This document shows positions 8,717 to 18,962 of a stretch of 64,000 nucleotides of DNA, one piece after another. The stretch comes from Buttiauxella noackiae ATCC 51607. GTDB lineage: Bacteria; Pseudomonadota; Gammaproteobacteria; Enterobacterales; Enterobacteriaceae. Position numbers and translations under genes: made by a program. The number at the start of each line of letters is the position of its first letter. Positions within the stretch are counted from its first letter, which is position 1. The stretch lies in assembly GCF_001654865.1 (NCBI RefSeq), contig NZ_LXEO01000007.1, forward strand, positions 79,474 to 143,473, written 5' to 3'. Below the pieces are notes generated by a model that worked only from the letters and a program-made list of their open reading frames with translations, had not been told where the DNA came from and ran no database searches.

Positions 8717-10360
8717 ATGGCTAACCACCCTCGTGCAGGACAACCGGCACAACAGAGCGATTTGATTAACGTAGCCCAATTGACGGCCCAGTATTATGTA
8801 CTGAAGCCTGAAGTGGGGAATAGCGAACACGCGGTGAAGTTCGGTACATCCGGTCACCGTGGTAGTGCGGCCCGTCACAACTTCAACGAGCCTCACATTC
8901 TGGCAATTGCTCAGGCGATTGCAGAAGATCGTGCAAAAAATGGCATTACCGGGCCGTGCTACGTGGGTAAAGATACCCATGCGCTGTCTGAACCTGCGTT
9001 TATCTCCGTACTGGAAGTGCTGGCAGCGAACGGTGTGGATGTCATTGTGCAGCAGGCAAATGGCTACACGCCAACGCCGGCCATTTCTCACGCCATTCTG
9101 ACGCATAACAAAAATGGCGGTGCGCAGGCAGACGGCATCGTTATTACGCCTTCCCACAACCCACCTGATGATGGTGGTATCAAATACAATCCACCAAATG
9201 GTGGCCCGGCTGATACTAATGTCACAAAAGTTGTTGAAGATCGCGCAAATGCCTTGCTGGCTGCGGGTCTGAAAGACGTAAAACGCATTTCTCTTGATCA
9301 AGCCTGGGCAAGCGGCCACGTGCAAGAGCAAGATTTGGTGCAGCCGTTTATTGAAGGGCTGGTGGATATCGTTGATATGGCCGCCATCCAGAAAGCAGGC
9401 CTAAAACTGGGTGTTGATCCGCTCGGTGGCTCTGGCATCGAATACTGGCAGCGCATCGCGAAGCACTACAATCTTGATTTGACGATTGTTAACGATCATG
9501 TCGATCAAACTTTCCGCTTTATGCACCTTGATAAAGATGGCGCTATTCGTATGGATTGCTCATCCGAGTGTGCAATGGCCGGATTGCTGGCACTGCGTGA
9601 TAAATTCGACCTGGCATTTGCCAATGACCCGGATTACGACCGCCACGGTATCGTCACACCTGCTGGCCTGATGAACCCAAATCATTATCTTGCTGTTGCG
9701 ATTAACTATCTGTTCCAGCATCGCCCGCAGTGGGGCAAAGATGTGGCCGTGGGTAAAACACTGGTTTCTTCTGCGATGATTGACCGTGTTGTGAACGATT
9801 TGGGCCGTAAACTGGTAGAAGTACCGGTTGGTTTCAAATGGTTTGTCGATGGTTTGTTTGACGGAAGCTTCGGCTTTGGCGGCGAAGAAAGTGCTGGGGC
9901 TTCATTCCTGCGCTTTGACGGTACACCGTGGTCGACTGATAAAGACGGTATCATCATGTGCCTGTTGGCGGCAGAAATTACCGCAGTGACCGGTAAAAAC
10001 CCGCAACAACATTATGATGAACTGGCTGCTCGCTTCGGCGCGCCAAGCTACAACCGTCTACAAGCCTCTGCTACCTCTGCGCAGAAAGTGGCACTTTCTA
10101 AACTTTCCCCGGAAATGGTTAGCGCAAGTACCCTGGCGGGTGATCCTATCACCGCACGCTTAACGGCAGCTCCGGGTAATGGTGCATCAATCGGCGGCCT
10201 GAAAGTGATGACCGAAAACGGTTGGTTTGCAGCCCGTCCTTCCGGTACGGAAGATGCGTACAAAATTTACTGTGAAAGTTTCTTAGGTGCGGAACATCGC
10301 CTGCAAATTGAGAAAGAAGCGGTAGAAATTGTCAGCGAAGTGCTGAAAAACGCGAAGTAA
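8717..10360 (+). CDS. pgm: Phosphoglucomutase
   Basis: Interconverts glucose 1-phosphate and glucose 6-phosphate, feeding UDP-glucose, trehalose and cell-envelope glycans. It has 547 residues (546 in E. coli), with the phosphoserine Ser146 in TPSHNPP, the metal loop DPDYDRHG near 304, the sugar-binding GGEESAG and the phosphate-binding RPSGTED near the C-terminus. The start at [10 protein letters not shown] has an AAGGAAAGG ribosome site and lies 25 bases after seqA. In E. coli potE-speF lie between pgm and kdpE; here pgm meets kdpE tail to tail. Confidence 0.97.
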   Translation: MANHPRAGQPAQQSDLINVAQLTAQYYVLKPEVGNSEHAVKFGTSGHRGSAARHNFNEPHILAIAQAIAEDRAKNGITGPCYVGKDTHALSEPAFISVLEVLAANGVDVIVQQANGYTPTPAISHAILTHNKNGGAQADGIVITPSHNPPDDGGIKYNPPNGGPADTNVTKVVEDRANALLAAGLKDVKRISLDQAWASGHVQEQDLVQPFIEGLVDIVDMAAIQKAGLKLGVDPLGGSGIEYWQRIAKHYNLDLTIVNDHVDQTFRFMHLDKDGAIRMDCSSECAMAGLLALRDKFDLAFANDPDYDRHGIVTPAGLMNPNHYLAVAINYLFQHRPQWGKDVAVGKTLVSSAMIDRVVNDLGRKLVEVPVGFKWFVDGLFDGSFGFGGEESAGASFLRFDGTPWSTDKDGIIMCLLAAEITAVTGKNPQQHYDELAARFGAPSYNRLQASATSAQKVALSKLSPEMVSASTLAGDPITARLTAAPGNGASIGGLKVMTENGWFAARPSGTEDAYKIYCESFLGAEHRLQIEKEAVEIVSEVLKNAK

Positions 10361-10372
10361 TTCGTAGAATTG

Positions 10373-10400
10373 AAAAAGGTGCCGCAAGGCGCCTTTTTTG
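10373..10400. terminator. Bidirectional terminator between pgm and kdpE
   Basis: Stem AAGGTGCC with GGCGCCTT (one G-U pair) around a GCAA loop. An A-run lies before it and a T-run after it, so it serves both convergent transcripts. Confidence 0.88.
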
Positions 10401-10410
10401 TTTGCCGAAT

Positions 10411-11088
10411 CTACAACATAAACCGATACCCAATCCCCGTTTCGGTCAGCAAATGCGTCGGGCGCGCCGGGTCGTTTTCCAGCTTCTGGCGTAAATGGCC
10501 CATATAAATCCGCAAATAATGGCTGTGCTCCACAGCGTTTGGTCCCCAGACCTGGTTTAACAACTGACGCTGAGTCAGAACTTTTCCATGGTTATTGATA
10601 AGGGTGGCAAGCAGCCGAAATTCGATCGGTGTGAGATGGATTTCCGTGCCTTCTCGGGTAATGCGGCGGTTCGCGAGATCAACGGTGATATTAGAAAACT
10701 GATAAACCGGATCGGGCTGGGCGAGGCTTGCATGGCGGCGCAGCACCACGCGCAGACGCGCTTGTAATTCACCAATGCCGAACGGTTTGCTGAGATAGTC
10801 ATCGGCTCCGGCGTCCAGTGCATCAATCTTTACTTGTTCGTCGCTACGCGCGGAAAGCACCACAATCGGCGTCTGGCTCCATTGGCGAAAATCGCGGATA
10901 AAATCAATACCGTCACCATCGGGCAAACCGAGATCGAGAATGACTAAATCGGGTTTGCGCGTGGCGGCTTCCAGCAAACCGCGTTGCAATGTCTCTGCTT
11001 CATGTACGCGCAGCGATTCGGCTTCCAGCGCGGTGCGCAGAAAACGACGGATCTCTTTTTCATCTTCAATAATCAGAACTGATATCAC
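10411..11088 (-). CDS. kdpE: Response regulator KdpE
   Basis: OmpR-family activator of kdpFABC. It has 225 residues, identical in length to E. coli. The receiver domain carries the phospho-acceptor Asp52 (LDLGLPDGDG), with Lys near 103 in LSKPFG. The winged-helix output domain ends in ETGIGYRFML. Its ATG overlaps the end of kdpD by four bases, so the two are translationally coupled. Its likely operator is seen upstream of kdpF (18376-18402). Confidence 0.97.
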   Translation of the reverse strand: MISVLIIEDEKEIRRFLRTALEAESLRVHEAETLQRGLLEAATRKPDLVILDLGLPDGDGIDFIRDFRQWSQTPIVVLSARSDEQVKIDALDAGADDYLSKPFGIGELQARLRVVLRRHASLAQPDPVYQFSNITVDLANRRITREGTEIHLTPIEFRLLATLINNHGKVLTQRQLLNQVWGPNAVEHSHYLRIYMGHLRQKLENDPARPTHLLTETGIGYRFML

Positions 11089-13772
11089 ATAACCTCGTTC
11101 ATTTCAGCCAGTTCAGGTTGTGGGGGCAGAGGTAAAATAACATGGAAACAGGCTCCGCCTTCTGGTCGGTTGGCTGCAACAATTTTCCCATCGTGAACTT
11201 CGACAATCGCCCGGCAAATTGCCAGACCCAATCCGACACCAGGGATGGCTGACTCTTTGTTGCCCCGGGAAAATTTATCAAAAATCTTCTGCTCTTGCCC
11301 AGCCGGAATGCCAGGGCCACTATCCCAGACTTCAAGATCGAGTTTATCAGCCAATGCTTGCGCGCGGATGCCTATGTTTGCCTGGAGGCCTGCGTATTTC
11401 GCCGCATTTTCCAGCAAGTTTATCAGCACACGTTCAAACAGCGGGCCATCGACATGAATCAGCATCAGTGGATCAGGTAAATCCAGCGCAATATGCCGTC
11501 CACCCAAACTCGGTTCCAGCATCTTCAGTGCGCTGCCCACCACTTCTTCGAGCGTTAACCACTCTTTGCGCAGATTAAACCCGCCGGACTGAATACGCGC
11601 CATATCCAGTAAGTTGTTCACCAGGCGCGTGGTGTTAAGGACGTGCTGGCGAATATCGTTGGCTTGTGGAGCGTGTTTCGAACCTTCAGAGGCCAGATCT
11701 AACGTCAGAATTTCTGCCTGACCAAACAGCACCGTCAGTGGCGTGCGCAAGTCGTGTGAAAGTGCTGCGAGTAACGAATTGCGTACTTGCTCGCGTTCGC
11801 TGGAAAGCCTGGCTTGCTCTTCACTTGCTGTCAGCAATAAGCGATCCAGTGCGGTAGCCGCAAGTAGCGTAAAAGTTTCCAGCAGACGTTGTTGCTCGGG
11901 GATCATCAACTGGCGCAAATTACTGGGTTCAACAATTAACAACCCGAGCGTTCTTTGCGACGTTTTTAGCGGCAGAATTTGATACGGCACACCGGGCAGC
12001 GTATCTGTCCCGGCACCGGCCGGCTGGCCTTTATCAAAGCTCCAGCGCGCAATCGCTTCGTCCCAGTTTTGTGGTTCGCCCCTTGCATTCACCCGCTCTA
12101 ATTCGCCATTTTCGTTGGGCAGCAACAACTGTGCGCGGGCGTTGAAACTGTTATTGATAAACAGCTCGCTGGTGGCTGCAATAGCTTGCGGAGTGCGTTC
12201 TGCTGCGAGAGCTTTCGACATCTCATAAAGATGACGAGTGCGCTGTTCGCGATAACGGGCAATTCGCGCCTGGTAGCGCACACCCGCGGTGAGATTACCG
12301 ATAACGAGGCCGACCGTTAACATCACGGCGAATGTTAGCAGGTACTGAATATCAGAAACCGCCAGCGTGCCATGTGGAGCAATAAAAAAGAGATCAAAAC
12401 TAAGAACGCTAATCACAGTTGCCAGCACCGAAGGCCAGCGCCCGTAGAATAATGCGACGATAACGACACCCAGCAAATAGAGCATTACCAGGTTGGCGGC
12501 ATCGAAGTTCATCAGCCACTGATTGGCAATAAACGTTGTGATGGCACACAGAGCAATCGCTACCCCGCAGCCGCGCAACTGCACGCGCCATTTTTCCGCA
12601 AAGCTGCGCGTGTCATGGGCAGATGGCGAAGCTGACGTGGGTTTATCGTCGAGGGCGACGATCACTAAATCGAGATCCGGGGCACGGCGGGCTAAACGGT
12701 CGGCAAAGGATTCCCGGCTCCAGAAGCGGCGTGTGGTGCGCCTGCCGATAATAATCTTGCCAAGATTGTGCTCGCGCGCGTAACGCAAAATCGCTTTATC
12801 TTCTGCCGGATCGGCAAGTGTGGTGGTCTCTGCCCCCAACTCTTGAGCGAGGCGAAGCGAAGCTAAAATAGCGCGACGTTGATGTTCAGGTAAACGGTGA
12901 AGCTGTGGTGTTTCGACATACACAGCATGCCAGATGCTACCTAGTTTTGCTGCCAGGCGTGCGGCGGTACGAACCAGCTTCTCATTGCCAGAACTGTGGC
13001 CGATACACAACAAAATGGCATCACGCGTGTGCCAGACTTTCTCTTCACCCTGATTATCGCGCCATGCCCGCATTTGGTCGTCAACGCGATCGGCGGTGCG
13101 GCGCAGCGCCAGTTCGCGTAGTGCAATCAAATTCCCTTTACGGAAGAAGTGTTCAATGGCGCGCTCGGCCTGGCCTGCGATATAAACTTTGCCTTCATGC
13201 AGGCGCTGCCGTAAATCATCGGGTGGCAAGTCGACCAGTACAATCTCATCTGCGGCATCAAAAATAGGGTCTGGTACTGTTTCTCGTACCTGAATACCCG
13301 TCACGCCACCGACAATATCGTTGAGGCTTTCAAGATGCTGCACATTGACGGTGGTGAACACATCAATACCGGCGTCGAGCAACTCTTCCACATCCTGCCA
13401 ACGCTTAGGGTGACGAGAGCCAGGCGCATTGCTGTGCGCCAGTTCGTCCATCAAAATCAGCGCCGGGTTACGCGCCAGGGCTGCGTCGAGGTCGAACTCA
13501 TGAACCCAGCGTCCACGATGGTGTGTGCGCCTGGCGGGCAGCAGATCCAGCCCGTCAAGCAATGCAGCCGTCTCTTTACGCCCGTGAGTTTCCACCACGC
13601 CAATCAGAATACTGAGCCCTTGTGCTCGCAGGCGCTGGGCTTCCTGGAGCATGGCATAGGTTTTCCCCACGCCCGCGCAGGCGCCGAAAAAGATTTTCAG
13701 CTTCCCACGAGTAGGGCGATTGACCTGCTCCAGCAACTTATCTGGATTGGGGCGCAGTGGTTCCTCTGTCAT
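11085..13772 (-). CDS. kdpD: Sensor histidine kinase KdpD
   Basis: Membrane kinase/phosphatase that senses potassium limitation and controls KdpE. It has 895 residues (894 in E. coli). The KdpD N-terminal domain has Walker A GACAGVGKT (30-38), followed by a USP-like domain (about 250-370), four transmembrane segments (about 400-500), a GAF-like region, HisKA with LSHDLRTPLT, and the ATPase domain (DSGPGIP, GVGLGLAI). Unlike in E. coli, a 106-base gap with a REP pair separates it from kdpC. Confidence 0.96.
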   Translation of the reverse strand: MTEEPLRPNPDKLLEQVNRPTRGKLKIFFGACAGVGKTYAMLQEAQRLRAQGLSILIGVVETHGRKETAALLDGLDLLPARRTHHRGRWVHEFDLDAALARNPALILMDELAHSNAPGSRHPKRWQDVEELLDAGIDVFTTVNVQHLESLNDIVGGVTGIQVRETVPDPIFDAADEIVLVDLPPDDLRQRLHEGKVYIAGQAERAIEHFFRKGNLIALRELALRRTADRVDDQMRAWRDNQGEEKVWHTRDAILLCIGHSSGNEKLVRTAARLAAKLGSIWHAVYVETPQLHRLPEHQRRAILASLRLAQELGAETTTLADPAEDKAILRYAREHNLGKIIIGRRTTRRFWSRESFADRLARRAPDLDLVIVALDDKPTSASPSAHDTRSFAEKWRVQLRGCGVAIALCAITTFIANQWLMNFDAANLVMLYLLGVVIVALFYGRWPSVLATVISVLSFDLFFIAPHGTLAVSDIQYLLTFAVMLTVGLVIGNLTAGVRYQARIARYREQRTRHLYEMSKALAAERTPQAIAATSELFINNSFNARAQLLLPNENGELERVNARGEPQNWDEAIARWSFDKGQPAGAGTDTLPGVPYQILPLKTSQRTLGLLIVEPSNLRQLMIPEQQRLLETFTLLAATALDRLLLTASEEQARLSSEREQVRNSLLAALSHDLRTPLTVLFGQAEILTLDLASEGSKHAPQANDIRQHVLNTTRLVNNLLDMARIQSGGFNLRKEWLTLEEVVGSALKMLEPSLGGRHIALDLPDPLMLIHVDGPLFERVLINLLENAAKYAGLQANIGIRAQALADKLDLEVWDSGPGIPAGQEQKIFDKFSRGNKESAIPGVGLGLAICRAIVEVHDGKIVAANRPEGGACFHVILPLPPQPELAEMNEVM

Positions 13773-13795
13773 AACAAATAATCCCTGGCATTTTG

Positions 13796-13876
13796 GTAGA
13801 TGACGCTGCGCTTATATACTCCACAAAACCATTTCTGGCCGGGTAGGTCGGATAAGCGCAGCGTCATCCGACAGTT
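13796..13876. repeat. REP pair (BIME) between kdpC and kdpD
   Basis: Two inverted copies of the palindromic unit: GATGACGCTGCGCTTAT (13801-13817) and the reverse form GGATAAGCGCAGCGTCATCC (13850-13869). They form a repetitive extragenic palindrome pair filling the gap inside the kdp operon. Such elements can stabilise upstream mRNA or recruit gyrase and IHF. A reduction of kdpDE expression relative to kdpFABC is possible but inferred. Confidence 0.85.
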
Positions 13877-13878
13877 TT

Positions 13879-14454
13879 TTATGGAGCCTGAAGTGCATCC
13901 AGCGCCTGATTAACCAGCAACACATTGACGACCGGTTTGCCTATAAAACTCACCAGCGGTTGCGTGGTGCTTTCGGCTATCAGCCGTTGGATTTGTTCAA
14001 CCGGCAGATTGCGAGCCGCCGCAATACGCGGGATTTGCCAGTCCGCTGCCTGTGGCGAAATTTGCCCGTCCAGGCCGCTGGCAGAGGCGGTAACCAGTTC
14101 GACAGGAACGGCAGGGTTCGCCTGCGGATTCGCCGCGCGTAACGCCGCCACACGTTCGGTGATCGCTTTATCCAATTCCGGATTGCTACCAGCCAGATTG
14201 CTACCGCCTGAGGCCATTGGATTATATGGGGTTTCTGCCGTAGCAGAAGGGCGGCCTTGTAAATACTTCGCCTCGGTAAAGTTTTGCCCAATCAGGCTTG
14301 AGCCGCGCACTACATTAGTATCAATAATCAACGAGCCATTGGCTTGTGCCGGGAACCACCACTGGGCAAGCAGTGTTGTCATTAGCGGGTACAACCCCCC
14401 TGTAATCAGGGTTAGCAAAATCAGTAACAGTATAGCGGGACGTAAGGTAGACAT
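13879..14454 (-). CDS. kdpC: Potassium-transporting ATPase subunit KdpC
   Basis: Periplasm-facing subunit of the KdpFABC pump that helps ATP binding and stabilises the complex. It has 191 residues (190 in E. coli): one N-terminal transmembrane helix (about 7-29), then a soluble domain with the conserved [17 protein letters not shown] and [14 protein letters not shown] segments. It lies 12 bases downstream of kdpB. Confidence 0.96.
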   Translation of the reverse strand: MSTLRPAILLLILLTLITGGLYPLMTTLLAQWWFPAQANGSLIIDTNVVRGSSLIGQNFTEAKYLQGRPSATAETPYNPMASGGSNLAGSNPELDKAITERVAALRAANPQANPAVPVELVTASASGLDGQISPQAADWQIPRIAAARNLPVEQIQRLIAESTTQPLVSFIGKPVVNVLLVNQALDALQAP

Positions 14455-14466
14455 TTGTTTTTCCTC

Positions 14467-16515
14467 TTAAACCAGGCCACATACGGTCAGGAACAGATCG
14501 ATAGCTTTAATACCAATGAACGGCACAATTAATCCGCCCAGACCGTAAATCCACAGGTTGCGACGTAACATCGCCGCAGCACTTAACGGTTTGTAACTCA
14601 CGCCCCGCAGTGCCAGTGGGATCAGGAAGATAATGATCAGCGCATTAAAAATAACCGCACTTAAAATGGCCGAAGCAGGGGAGTGCAGGTGCATCACGTT
14701 CAACGCATTAAGTTGCGGGTAAGTGGCGGCAAACGCGGCGGGGATAATCGCGAAATACTTCGCCACGTCGTTGGCAATACTGAACGTGGTCAGCGAGCCA
14801 CGCGTCATCAGCATCTGTTTGCCGATGTGCACAACTTCAATCAGCTTGGTAGGGTTGGAATCCAGGTCCACCATGTTGCCCGCTTCTTTCGCCGCTTGCG
14901 TACCGGAGTTCATGGCAACCGCCACGTCTGCCTGCGCAAGCGCTGGGGCATCGTTGGTGCCGTCGCCAGTCATCGCTACTAAACGACCTTCTGCCTGATA
15001 CTGGCGAATTAGCGCCAGTTTGGCTTCCGGTGTCGCTTCCGCGAGAAAATCATCAACACCCGCTTCGGCAGCAATAGCTGCTGCTGTCAGACGGTTATCC
15101 CCGGTGATCATCACCGTTTTAATCCCCATTTGGCGCAATTGTGCAAAGCGCTCTTTAATGCCGCCTTTCACGATATCCTTTAGGGCGATAACACCGAGTA
15201 CATTCGCACCTTCTGCCACCACCAGCGGTGTTCCGCCTGTACGTGCCACGCCTTCTACAAGCGTCTCCACCTGCGGCGGGAAATGTCCACCGTTCGCTTC
15301 AACGTGGCGGCGAATTGCATCGACAGAGCCTTTGCGGATCATGCGATCCTGAATGTTGATCCCGCTCATGCGGGTTTGCGCGGTAAACGGCACAAATGTG
15401 GCATGCAGGTTTTGTACGTCGCGTTCGCGCAGGTTGAAGCGCTGTTTTGCCAGCACCACGATGCTACGGCCTTCCGGCGTTTCATCGGCAAGCGAAGAAA
15501 GCTGAGCGGCATCGGCCAGCGTTTTTTCTTCAATCCCCGGAGCGGGTAAAAACTCGGAGGCCTGGCGATTACCCAGCGTGATGGTGCCGGTTTTATCCAA
15601 CAGCAAAACATCGACATCACCCGCCGCTTCCACGGCACGCCCGCTGGTGGCAATCACGTTCGCGCCCAGCATGCGGCTCATCCCCGCAACGCCAATTGCG
15701 GAAAGCAGCCCGCCGATAGTGGTTGGGATCAGGCAAACCAGCAGGGCAATCAGCACCGTGACGCTGACCGCCACGCCGCCATACTGCGAGAAAGGCCAGA
15801 GCGTGGCGGTTGCCAGTAAAAAGACAATCGTCAACGCCACCAGCAGAATAGTGAGCGCGATTTCGTTCGGGGTTTTGCGGCGCTGTGCACTTTCCACCAT
15901 CGCAATCATGCGGTCGAGGAAGGTTTCGCCTGGGTTTACGCTGCACTGAATCACCAGCCAGTCGGAAAGAATGCGCGTCCCACCGGTGACAGAGGCAAAG
16001 TCACCACCAGATTCACGAATCACCGGCGCGGATTCGCCGGTAATCGCACTCTCATCTACCGACGCGCCGCCTTCCAGCACTTCGCCATCGCACGGGATAA
16101 TATCCCCCGCTTCCACCAGCACAATGTCGCCTTTACGTAAATCAGCAGCGGGGACGTGGTCCATTGCTGCGTCATGCTGCGGAGCGCGCAGTTTGCGTGC
16201 CCAACTGGTTTTCTTAACGCCTTTCAGACTATTGGCTTGCGCCTTGCTACGGCCTTCTGCCAGTGCTTCGGCAAAGTTTGCGAACAGTACGGTAAACCAC
16301 AGCCAGATGCTGATGGCTAAGGTAAACAGTGCGTCGCCATGAAGTTTGCCACTGAACATGGCAATCGCCAGAACCGTAGTCATCACGCTACCTACCCAGA
16401 CGATAAACATCACTGGGTTACGCCATTGCACCTGCGGGTTAAGTTTTTTAAAGGAATCTATTAGCGCCTGACGAATCAGCGATGGTTCAAATAGCGCCTG
16501 TTGCTTGCGACTCAT
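14467..16515 (-). CDS. kdpB: Potassium-transporting P-type ATPase catalytic subunit KdpB
   Basis: Hydrolyses ATP to drive K+ uptake. It has 682 residues, as in E. coli. The phosphorylated Asp307 lies in DKTGT. The actuator motif TGES is at 159-162, and the nucleotide-binding and hinge motifs ([23 protein letters not shown]) are intact. The gene is central in kdpFABC, with 13 bases to kdpA upstream. Confidence 0.97.
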   Translation of the reverse strand: MSRKQQALFEPSLIRQALIDSFKKLNPQVQWRNPVMFIVWVGSVMTTVLAIAMFSGKLHGDALFTLAISIWLWFTVLFANFAEALAEGRSKAQANSLKGVKKTSWARKLRAPQHDAAMDHVPAADLRKGDIVLVEAGDIIPCDGEVLEGGASVDESAITGESAPVIRESGGDFASVTGGTRILSDWLVIQCSVNPGETFLDRMIAMVESAQRRKTPNEIALTILLVALTIVFLLATATLWPFSQYGGVAVSVTVLIALLVCLIPTTIGGLLSAIGVAGMSRMLGANVIATSGRAVEAAGDVDVLLLDKTGTITLGNRQASEFLPAPGIEEKTLADAAQLSSLADETPEGRSIVVLAKQRFNLRERDVQNLHATFVPFTAQTRMSGINIQDRMIRKGSVDAIRRHVEANGGHFPPQVETLVEGVARTGGTPLVVAEGANVLGVIALKDIVKGGIKERFAQLRQMGIKTVMITGDNRLTAAAIAAEAGVDDFLAEATPEAKLALIRQYQAEGRLVAMTGDGTNDAPALAQADVAVAMNSGTQAAKEAGNMVDLDSNPTKLIEVVHIGKQMLMTRGSLTTFSIANDVAKYFAIIPAAFAATYPQLNALNVMHLHSPASAILSAVIFNALIIIFLIPLALRGVSYKPLSAAAMLRRNLWIYGLGGLIVPFIGIKAIDLFLTVCGLV

Positions 16516-16528
16516 GGAAGCCTCTTAA

Positions 16529-18214
16529 TCACAAATTCACGAAGGAAAGGTGTTCCGCAACCGGGCCTAATGCGAGGGCGGGAATAAAGGTCAGTGCGCC
16601 GACTAACAATACGGTGCCAATCAGCAGGCCGATAAACAACGGGCCGTGAGTGGGCAGAGTACCTACACCTGCGGTTTGCGATTTTTTAGTGACAAGCGTT
16701 CCGGCAATCGCCAGCACCGGCACAATCACAGCGAAGCGCCCGAACCACATGCACACCGCCAGAAGCACGTTCCAGAAAGGCGTGTTGGCGCTAAGCCCAG
16801 CAAATGCGCTACCGTTGTTATTAGCGGCAGATGAGACGGCGTAAAGCACTTCACTAAAGCCGTGGATACCTGGGTTAAATATTCCGGCACGACCAGCCTC
16901 TGTCATCATCGCAAGGGCGGTACCGAGGAGTACTAACGTTGGGGTGACAAGGATCGCCATTGCAGTCATTTTCATCTCTGCGACGTCTATTTTTTTACCC
17001 AGATATTCCGGTGTGCGGCCAATCATCAGCCCGGCGATAAACACGGTGAGCAAGACGAACAACAACATGCCGTACAGCCCGGATCCGACGCCGCCGAACA
17101 CCACTTCACCAATCTGCATCAGCCACATAGGGATCATGCCGCCTAATGCTGTGAAGGAGTCATGCATTGCGTTGACCGCACCGCAGGACGCGGCGGTAGT
17201 CACCACAGAAAACAAGCTGGTGGCGAGGATCCCAAACCGGCTCTCTTTACCTTCCATATTGATATTGCTATCAGCGCCAAGCTGCATGAAATGAGGGTTC
17301 CCTTGTGTTTCTGCCCACATCACCACCCCAACGCAGATAACAAAAATGATACCCATCGCCCATAAAATGGCGCGTCCCTGGCGTTTATCACCTACTGCTT
17401 CACCAAAGGCAAAACACAGAGCGCTTGGGATTAGGAAGATCGCCAACATTTGCACAAAGTTGGTCAACGCCGTTGGGTTCTCGAACGGATGAGAGGAGTT
17501 AGCGTTAAAGAAACCGCCGCCGTTGGTGCCGAGCATTTTGATGGCTTCTTGCGAAGCCACCGGCCCCATCGGCAAGACATGCTGCACGCCTTCAAGCGAG
17601 GTAAATGGTTGATATGCGGCGATGTTCTGCAAGGTTCCCTGGCTAACAAAGAACAGTGCAATCAAGAGTGAAATCGGCAGTAGGATGTAAAATGTGATGC
17701 GAGTTAAATCGACCCAGGCGTTACCAAGGGTAGTTGCGCTGTGGCGAGAAAATGCGCGAATCAGCGCAAACACCACGGCGATACCCGTTGCCGCGGAAAG
17801 GAAGTTTTGCACAGTTAAGCCAACTATCTGGCTGAAATAACTTAGCGTGGTTTCGCCGCTGTAGGATTGCCAATTGGTATTGGAGACAAAGCTGACAGCG
17901 GTGTTTAAAGCCAGATGCCAGGAAAGGCCAGGTAATTGTTGTGGGTTAAGCGGCAAACTCCCTTGCGTCATTAATATGACGAAAAGCAGTAGCAGACCTA
18001 AAACGTTGAATGTCAGGATCGCGGCAAGATAGCGTTTCCAGCTCATTTCAGCCGTTTCGCTTCCCAGCACTTTCCACATCATCGATTCAATACGGCCAAC
18101 GCCCGGCAGCGGTTCACCTTCAATTAATCGCGCAAGCACGCTTCCCAGCGGTTTTGCCAGCGCGAAAAGCACCAGCAAGAAACTGGCTATTAATAAAAAT
18201 CCGGATGCGGCCAT
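16529..18214 (-). CDS. kdpA: Potassium-transporting ATPase channel-like subunit KdpA
   Basis: The K+-selective, channel-derived subunit. It has 561 residues (557 in E. coli), with about ten transmembrane helices and selectivity-filter-type loops such as [25 protein letters not shown] sequence near 230 and [14 protein letters not shown] further on. Its ATG overlaps the stop of kdpF (TGATG), so translation is coupled. Confidence 0.97.
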   Translation of the reverse strand: MAASGFLLIASFLLVLFALAKPLGSVLARLIEGEPLPGVGRIESMMWKVLGSETAEMSWKRYLAAILTFNVLGLLLLFVILMTQGSLPLNPQQLPGLSWHLALNTAVSFVSNTNWQSYSGETTLSYFSQIVGLTVQNFLSAATGIAVVFALIRAFSRHSATTLGNAWVDLTRITFYILLPISLLIALFFVSQGTLQNIAAYQPFTSLEGVQHVLPMGPVASQEAIKMLGTNGGGFFNANSSHPFENPTALTNFVQMLAIFLIPSALCFAFGEAVGDKRQGRAILWAMGIIFVICVGVVMWAETQGNPHFMQLGADSNINMEGKESRFGILATSLFSVVTTAASCGAVNAMHDSFTALGGMIPMWLMQIGEVVFGGVGSGLYGMLLFVLLTVFIAGLMIGRTPEYLGKKIDVAEMKMTAMAILVTPTLVLLGTALAMMTEAGRAGIFNPGIHGFSEVLYAVSSAANNNGSAFAGLSANTPFWNVLLAVCMWFGRFAVIVPVLAIAGTLVTKKSQTAGVGTLPTHGPLFIGLLIGTVLLVGALTFIPALALGPVAEHLSFVNL

Positions 18215-18303
18215 CAGAATGCCTCCGCGTTAATCAGGGCATAAATCAAATAAGCCAACAGCGCAAAAACGAGCACCACGCCAACAATCAGTCCTGCACT
18301 CAC
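18214..18303 (-). CDS. kdpF: KdpF, small membrane subunit of the Kdp pump
   Basis: A 29-residue single-helix peptide read from a GTG start at 18303. The sequence begins [10 protein letters not shown] and ends YALINAEAF, matching E. coli KdpF (29 residues, ending ALINAEAF). A GAGGTGG ribosome site sits just upstream. The stop TGA overlaps the kdpA ATG. It stabilises the KdpFABC complex in the inner membrane. It is short and easily missed by gene finders. Confidence 0.92.
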   Translation of the reverse strand: MSAGLIVGVVLVFALLAYLIYALINAEAF

Positions 18304-18375
18304 AGTCCACCTCGACACTTAAGGAATTACAGTGAGTGTGAAAGTTTTGGTGCAAAGAAGTCGTAAAAGTCTGCA

Positions 18376-18402
18376 GGTGGGATGTAAAAAAAGTATAAAA
18401 AT
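18376..18402 (-). promoter_or_regulatory. KdpE-binding site upstream of kdpFABC
   Basis: On the minus strand, TTTATACTTTTTTTACATCC followed by CACC nearly repeats the E. coli KdpE box (TTTATACTTTTTTTACACCC, from memory). It lies about 75 bases before the kdpF start. The 362-base gap from kdpF to ybfA otherwise holds the divergent kdp and ybfA promoters in AT-rich sequence, with nothing else recognised. Confidence 0.8.
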
Positions 18403-18665
18403 GCCATATACCCGTCGCCCTTCATGATGCAGCCAGGCTACATCCCTAAGTGGCTTGGGTATAAAACCATTGATTAACTAATGATTAGTATTTATTTAAC
18501 TATTTTGTAACTTAATTACGGGCAGGAATGTAAATTAGTGGCAAAAATCGCTCTTTAGTGGTCGGATGAGTAGTAAAGTTTCAGCCAATGCGATACTATT
18601 TTGGTCAGATAACAAGTTCCAATTTCCCGGTTTTTGCTACCGGTCACAATTTAAGGGAGAAGCCT

Positions 18666-18872
18666 ATGACTCTATATAAAGACTATCCATTGCATCAGGT
18701 CATCCTGCGTCGCACATTTGTTGTTGTAGCAGGTCTTCTGGCTTTGCCAGTGATGCTGTTCTGGAAAGATCGCGCCCGTTTTTACAGCTACCTGCACCGC
18801 GTCTGGTCTAAAACCAGTGAAAAACCGGTTTGGATGGCTCAGGCTGAAGCCGCATCCGCCGATTTTTACTAA
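18666..18872 (+). CDS. ybfA: YbfA, small membrane protein (DUF2517)
   Basis: A 68-residue protein with one hydrophobic segment (about 13-35) and the highly conserved stretch [20 protein letters not shown]. Length equals E. coli YbfA. The start at 18666 has a GGGAGA ribosome site. The frame is open upstream, but conservation begins here. It sits divergent from kdpFABC as in E. coli. Its function is unknown. It is the last gene of the minute-15 block before the rearrangement junction. Confidence 0.9.
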   Translation: MTLYKDYPLHQVILRRTFVVVAGLLALPVMLFWKDRARFYSYLHRVWSKTSEKPVWMAQAEAASADFY

Positions 18873-18908
18873 GCTTGCTGAGAAGTCATCACTACGGATA
18901 CAAACATT

Positions 18909-18944
18909 AAAGCCCCATCAGTTCACAACTGATGGGGCTTTTTT
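18909..18944 (+). terminator. Strong rho-independent terminator of ybfA
   Basis: A perfect 15-bp stem (18909-18923 with 18927-18941) with a CAC loop and a six-T tail. It may also act on the convergent transferase gene. Confidence 0.93.
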
Positions 18945-18962
18945 ACGCGTTATGGTCGCGAG

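Noticed and set aside
8633..9331. 232-codon minus-strand frame
   Set aside because: It is antisense to the end of seqA and the first half of pgm, with no similarity to known families.
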